Assembly: GCA_023141075.1 (NCBI GenBank)
Contig: JAGLKL010000041.1
Location: 1-8,935 of the forward strand
Reading direction: 5' to 3'
DNA from: Alphaproteobacteria bacterium
Lineage (GTDB): Bacteria > Pseudomonadota > Alphaproteobacteria > Micavibrionales > Micavibrionaceae
DNA length: 8,935 nucleotides
Made by a program: the position numbers and the translations under genes. The notes beneath the pieces were generated by a model that saw nothing but the letters and a program-made list of their open reading frames with translations, had not been told where the DNA came from and made no database searches. Positions 6,545 to 8,935 of this stretch are shown piece by piece (positions within the stretch are counted from its first letter, which is position 1; every line of letters begins with the position of its first letter).

Positions 6545-6586
6545 GTGTAATAGTTTTTAACATAAGTGTAATGGTTTTTAACATAA
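6545..6586 (+). repeat. 21-bp tandem duplication upstream of the AhpD-like gene
   Basis: Positions 6545-6565 and 6566-6586 are adjacent copies of the same 21 bases with one difference (A at 6552, G at 6573). Each contains GTTTTTAACATAA. The second copy runs directly into the ribosome binding site AAGGAG (6586-6591). The unit equals two DNA helical turns, so it could form paired protein-binding sites on one face, but a recent slippage duplication explains it equally well. Confidence 0.85.
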
Positions 6587-6600
6587 AGGAGAAGTTAATC

Positions 6601-6945
6601 GTGAAAGACTATATTGAAGCAACGAAAAATATAACTGCTGGTATGAAAGAATTGAGTAAAGATATCCCTGAGGTATTGCAGGGGTTCGGCGCAATGTCTA
6701 AAGCTGCAAAGGCTGATAATGCTCTGGATATGAAAACCAAGGAACTGATTGCTTTGGCTCTGGGCGTAGCTGCCCGTTGTGATGGTTGCATCGGATTTCA
6801 TATGGAAGAAGTCGTCAATCTTGGAGCAACAAAAGCAGAAATCTGTGAAACTTTAGGTGTCGCTATTTTTATGGGCGGAGGGCCGACTTTGATGTACGCG
6901 GCAGAAGCTATGGAAGCATATGAGCAATTAGTGAATAAAACTTAG
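6601..6945 (+). CDS. AhpD-like / carboxymuconolactone decarboxylase family protein
   Basis: This is a 114-residue single-domain all-helical protein of the AhpD/CMD superfamily, probably cytoplasmic and oligomeric. It carries the redox motif C60-D-G-C63-x3-H67, preceded by E48 (TKELIALAL) at the spacing found in AhpD (Glu118, Cys130, Cys133, His137), so the proton-relay and thiol residues are present. Members reduce peroxides or act as disulfide reductants; the physiological substrate of short family members is usually unknown. I chose the GTG at 6601 because AAGGAG at 6586-6591 sits 9 bases upstream. The ATG at 6571 has no ribosome binding site and lies within the tandem repeat. A strong terminator follows at once, and convergent dps is next, so the gene is probably transcribed alone or with the DUF2798 gene. 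A role in peroxide defence agrees with the neighbours but is not shown. Confidence 0.88.
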   Translation: MKDYIEATKNITAGMKELSKDIPEVLQGFGAMSKAAKADNALDMKTKELIALALGVAARCDGCIGFHMEEVVNLGATKAEICETLGVAIFMGGGPTLMYAAEAMEAYEQLVNKT

Positions 6946-6969
6946 CAAATTGTCTATGAATATATATAA

Positions 6970-7001
6970 AAAGCGAGCCATAATTATGTGGCTCGTTTTC
7001 T
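6970..7001. terminator. Rho-independent terminator, probably bidirectional
   Basis: CGAGCCA (6974-6980) pairs with TGGCTCG (6989-6995) around an 8-base loop. TTTTC follows on the + strand and a run of A precedes it, which reads as a T-run on the - strand. It lies between the convergent AhpD-like and dps genes and can serve both. Confidence 0.85.
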
Positions 7002-7021
7002 TTATATGATGCAAAAATATA

Positions 7022-7045
7022 GTAGTTTCACTTAAGAATAGTACA
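7022..7045 (+). repeat. Repeat R1, solo copy downstream of dps
   Basis: All 24 bases are identical to 2302-2325, the left end of the MITE-like element. TATA (7018-7021) flanks the outer edge. It ends 3 bases before the dps stop codon (7049-7051). No matching inverted end is found nearby, so it is a solo end or the remnant of a deleted element. Confidence 0.75.
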
Positions 7046-7048
7046 GAG

Positions 7049-7486
7049 TTATGCCATAGTTCCAAGCATCCATTTGGCTTTTCTGTGCACGGCAAGACGT
7101 TGAACCAGCAAATCTGTTGTGGCTTCGTCTTGCACTTTCTGCGCGAGATCAAGAGCTGCGGTGATGCTTTCCATGATAATGTTCTGATCTTTGGCAAGGT
7201 CTTTAACCATTTCATTTGCGCTCGCGTTTTCGTTGCCGTCTTTAATGTTGGCAAGTTCTTTATATAGCTTGAATGAACCGGGTGCTTTCTGGCCGAGCTG
7301 GCGAATTGTTTCGGCAATATCGTCAACTGCTATTGCGAGCTCTTCATATTGAGTTTGAAAGAAAGTATGAAGGGAGTAAAAGCGCTCCCCTTCCACATTC
7401 CAGTGATAGTTATGGGTTTTAAGGTAAAGCGTATAACTGTCTGCCAAGACAATTTTTAGTGCTTTTGTCAGGTTGTCATTGCTCAT
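7049..7486 (-). CDS. dps: Dps family ferritin-like iron-storage / DNA-protection protein
   Basis: Dps proteins form a 12-subunit hollow shell that oxidises Fe(II), often with hydrogen peroxide, and stores the mineral, which protects DNA in stress and stationary phase. The 145 residues cover the whole four-helix bundle. The inter-subunit ferroxidase ligands are complete and correctly spaced: H28 in THNYHWNV, H40 in SLHTFF, and D55 and E59 in DDIAETIRQLG (H-x11-H-x14-D-x3-E). There is no long lysine-rich N-terminal tail of the E. coli type, so DNA binding may be weak or absent. A ribosome binding site, AGGA, lies 6 bases before the ATG. The gene is divergent from usp, with about 280 bases between them, and convergent with the AhpD-like gene. 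OxyR or RpoS-type control is common for the family, but I cannot identify such a site here. Confidence 0.95.
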   Translation of the reverse strand: MSNDNLTKALKIVLADSYTLYLKTHNYHWNVEGERFYSLHTFFQTQYEELAIAVDDIAETIRQLGQKAPGSFKLYKELANIKDGNENASANEMVKDLAKDQNIIMESITAALDLAQKVQDEATTDLLVQRLAVHRKAKWMLGTMA

Positions 7487-7588
7487 TTTTATTCCTATTT
7501 CTTGTGTTGTTAAATAGCTGCCTCAGGGCACAAGCGCTTTGTCACTCGTGTCCCAGAGTAGAAAAAAATGACTGTATCTTCTCCTAAT

Positions 7589-7602
7589 TAAGTTAACTTA
7601 TA
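7589..7602 (-). promoter_or_regulatory. Candidate dps promoter overlapping a palindrome
   Basis: On the - strand TGCTATAAG gives an extended -10 element (hexamer at 7597-7602) about 110 bases ahead of the dps start. No good -35 is visible. TAAGTTAACTTA (7589-7600), a perfect 12-bp palindrome, overlaps it and would be well placed for a repressor. Both elements could arise by chance in AT-rich DNA. Confidence 0.3.
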
Positions 7603-7713
7603 GCATATATGTCTGAAGATGACTATTCGGAACCGGTATATTTGCGGCTTGATTTTTTCGTACTTATGAGTATCCTTTAGTTACCTTATTGCAACATATT
7701 ATTATAACTTCGT

Positions 7714-7738
7714 CTAGGGTCTAAACTCACAGCTTTTA
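7714..7738 (-). repeat. Dispersed repeat R3, copy upstream of usp
   Basis: This is the reverse complement of positions 1-25 with one mismatch. It begins 51 bases before the usp ATG. GTCTAAA (7719-7725) and TTTAGAC (7735-7741) also form a 7-bp inverted repeat with a 9-base spacer, so the usp leader RNA could fold here, or the dyad could bind a protein. Confidence 0.65.
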
Positions 7739-7764
7739 GACTCCAGTGCAAGAGAGGGATAGAC

Positions 7765-8628
7765 ATGAAACATCTTATGTTAGCAACAGATCTGTGTGCA
7801 AACTCTGATCGTGCAATGGAAAGAGCTATCAGGCTTACAAAAGAGCTTGATGCACATCTGTATATTTTGCATGTAATCTCCGACGAGCATAAAGAACCGG
7901 ATGATGTGCAGGAGCGTGCTAGCGAAATAGAAGATCTCATTAAAAGCTACATTGGTGACTATAAACAGGCGCAAGGTCTGAGTGTGGCTATCGATATAAT
8001 CAGAAGCACAAAACCTAATGAGACGATATGCAAGTATGCTGCAAAGGTCAAAGCAGAGCTGATTGTTATGGGTATGCACCGTAAAGCCAGATTCATGGAT
8101 ATGTTTATGGCCACGACATTCTCAAAGATATTGCGCGAGTGTCCACTTCCGGTACTGATGGTTAAGGAAAAACCGGTGGCTCCCTATCAAAATATTTTAT
8201 GCGGAAATGATTTTGCTGCGGGCTTTTATAGATCTTTCGAGGCTGCTGTAGCTATGGCTCCGGCGGCTCATTTTGAGATTATGCATGCTTATGAGAAACC
8301 GCTTTTATACCCAAACACCCGATATGTTGATGTTAAAGAAAGCTGTCCTCAGAATAAAGAGGACTGTGAAAAGGCAATGCTCGAATTTATTGATGAGCAA
8401 AAACGACGCTATAGTGAGAAATATCCGGGTAAGGAGATGGATATAGATCATTATTTCGTGGAATCAGATCCCTATTACGCATTGATAGAAAAAACGCAAA
8501 CAGGAAAAGTTGAGCTTATATGTGTAGGAACGCACGGATGTGAGACAGCCAAGATCGGCCCTGTGACCAATAGCTTAATGGCTGATCCTCCGTGCGATAT
8601 TTTGGTCGATAAAGCGCGTGATGAGTAA
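7765..8628 (+). CDS. Tandem-domain universal stress protein
   Basis: This is a 287-residue protein with two Usp domains in one chain, roughly residues 1-136 and 140-287. Such proteins accumulate in growth arrest, oxygen shift or nutrient stress and act in the cytoplasm; their biochemical role is often unknown. Domain 1 opens with MKHLMLATDLCANSDRAMERA and ends with GMHRKARF (103-110) and CPLPVLMV (126-133). Domain 2 opens at YQNILCGNDFAAGF and ends with VGTHG (254-258) and PCDILVDKA (276-284). The usual ATP-binding signature G-x2-G-x9-G-(S/T) is incomplete: domain 1 has GMHRK in place of GxxG, and domain 2 has GTHG but only six residues before the next glycine. Nucleotide binding may therefore be weak or lost. 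The start has GAGAGGG 6 bases upstream. It diverges from dps, which fits a shared stress setting. Confidence 0.92.
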   Translation: MKHLMLATDLCANSDRAMERAIRLTKELDAHLYILHVISDEHKEPDDVQERASEIEDLIKSYIGDYKQAQGLSVAIDIIRSTKPNETICKYAAKVKAELIVMGMHRKARFMDMFMATTFSKILRECPLPVLMVKEKPVAPYQNILCGNDFAAGFYRSFEAAVAMAPAAHFEIMHAYEKPLLYPNTRYVDVKESCPQNKEDCEKAMLEFIDEQKRRYSEKYPGKEMDIDHYFVESDPYYALIEKTQTGKVELICVGTHGCETAKIGPVTNSLMADPPCDILVDKARDE

Positions 8629-8643
8629 ATTAGGGTCAGGATC

Positions 8644-8659
8644 TATAGTAGTTTCACTT
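8644..8659 (+). repeat. Truncated repeat R1 over the rsmA stop codon
   Basis: TATAGTAGTTTCACTT matches 7018-7033, including the TATA flank, but the rest of the repeat is missing. The TCA within it (8654-8656) is the TGA stop of rsmA on the - strand. The last residues of that protein are therefore at the repeat boundary. Confidence 0.55.
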
Positions 8660-8935
8660 TAATTTACAAAAAGACGCGATATCCAGATATTCCTTAACAC
8701 TCAGATTCTCGGCTCGTTTTTGCGAATCAATCCCTAAAGCCTCAATCGCAGGCATATATGCTTTCATACTGGAGCGAATCATTTTTCTCCGTTGATTAAA
8801 AGCACTGGCTGTCACACGCTCAACAGCCTCAAAAGAAGGAGAATCGTCGGCAAGGGCTTTCGGCTTAAAATATACTACTGCGCTGTTAACTTTCGGTGGT
8901 GGCGTAAAAGCGCTGGAGGGCAAATCATAAAGCAG
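8654..8935 (-). CDS. rsmA: 16S rRNA dimethyladenosine transferase, C-terminal part (cut by the window edge)
   Basis: RsmA (KsgA) dimethylates two adjacent adenines in the 3' terminal hairpin of 16S rRNA during small-subunit assembly. Only about 93 C-terminal residues are present; the methyltransferase core lies beyond position 8935, and the frame is open to the edge. LPSSAFTPPPKVNSAVVYFKP is the family's highly conserved segment after the catalytic domain, with F-x-P-P-P-K-V-x-S-A-V. It is followed by a helical C-terminal domain with FNQRRKMIRSSMKAY, which matches the usual F-x-x-R-R-K-x-(I/L)-x-x-x-L region. The gene converges with usp. The final residues, C-K-L-K, and the TGA overlap the edge of repeat R1, so the C-terminus may have been changed slightly by insertion or deletion of an element. 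Confidence 0.93.
   Translation of the reverse strand: MLYDLPSSAFTPPPKVNSAVVYFKPKALADDSPSFEAVERVTASAFNQRRKMIRSSMKAYMPAIEALGIDSQKRAENLSVKEYLDIASFCKLK

Larger units (their letters stand above)
6290..6600. other. Intergenic region with R2 copy 3 and remnant-like reading frames
   Basis: About 310 bases between two + strand genes. It holds R2 copy 3 (6317-6340), a 31-codon frame opening at its ATG (6337-6432), a second short open stretch in another frame (6429-6560, ending TAA) without a good start or ribosome binding site, and a 21-bp tandem duplication just before the AhpD-like gene. Neither short frame resembles a protein I know. Decayed coding sequence is possible. Confidence 0.45.

Noticed and set aside
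6571..6600. ATG at 6571 as start of the AhpD-like gene
   Set aside because: No ribosome binding site precedes it and it lies within the tandem repeat; the GTG at 6601 has AAGGAG at good spacing.

Overview
The window is a stretch of bacterial chromosome, moderately AT-leaning, and most likely from an alphaproteobacterium. The evidence for that assignment is family-level: a BigR/SqrR-type ArsR regulator, a MaoC-PTA fusion next to ackA, and small dispersed repeats in the intergenic spaces, one of which may extend into a coding sequence. No rRNA, tRNA, CRISPR array, integrase or full transposase was found. The genes belong to recognisable families, and I see no convincing new multi-gene system. 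The most unusual material is the set of small repeats between the genes.

Layout. (1) Positions 64-2254, + strand: two glycosyltransferases in tandem, a GT4-type and a GT9/heptosyltransferase-type enzyme, probably for lipopolysaccharide or another surface glycan. (2) Positions 2255-2430: a 17-bp perfect palindrome and a 122-bp MITE-like element with inverted ends. (3) Positions 2431-2727, - strand: a small ArsR-family repressor whose two cysteines are spaced as in the persulfide sensors SqrR and BigR. (4) Positions 5499 down to 2927, - strand: a two-gene operon in which a MaoC-hydratase/phosphotransacetylase fusion overlaps acetate kinase by one base. It would interconvert acyl-CoA, acyl phosphate and carboxylate with ATP formation. 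(5) Positions 5500-6031: a long gene-poor stretch. (6) Positions 6032-6289 and 6601-6945, + strand: a small DUF2798 membrane protein and an AhpD-like CxxC protein. (7) A shared terminator, then dps on the - strand (7049-7486), and divergent from it a tandem universal stress protein (7765-8628). (8) At the right edge, the 3' part of rsmA/ksgA on the - strand.

How the genes fit together (inference). The Pta-AckA pair, the Usp, Dps, the AhpD-like protein and the thiol-sensing ArsR suggest a region for overflow or low-oxygen energy metabolism and redox or starvation stress. The sequence does not show that they are co-regulated.

Repeats. Three short dispersed families recur. R1 (ends of the MITE-like element) has four copies, three of them at or within about 10 bases of a stop codon. 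R2 (24 bp) has three copies, one fused to an R1 copy. R3 (about 25 bp) has copies at the left edge of the window and upstream of usp, plus a shorter match inside the GT9 coding sequence.
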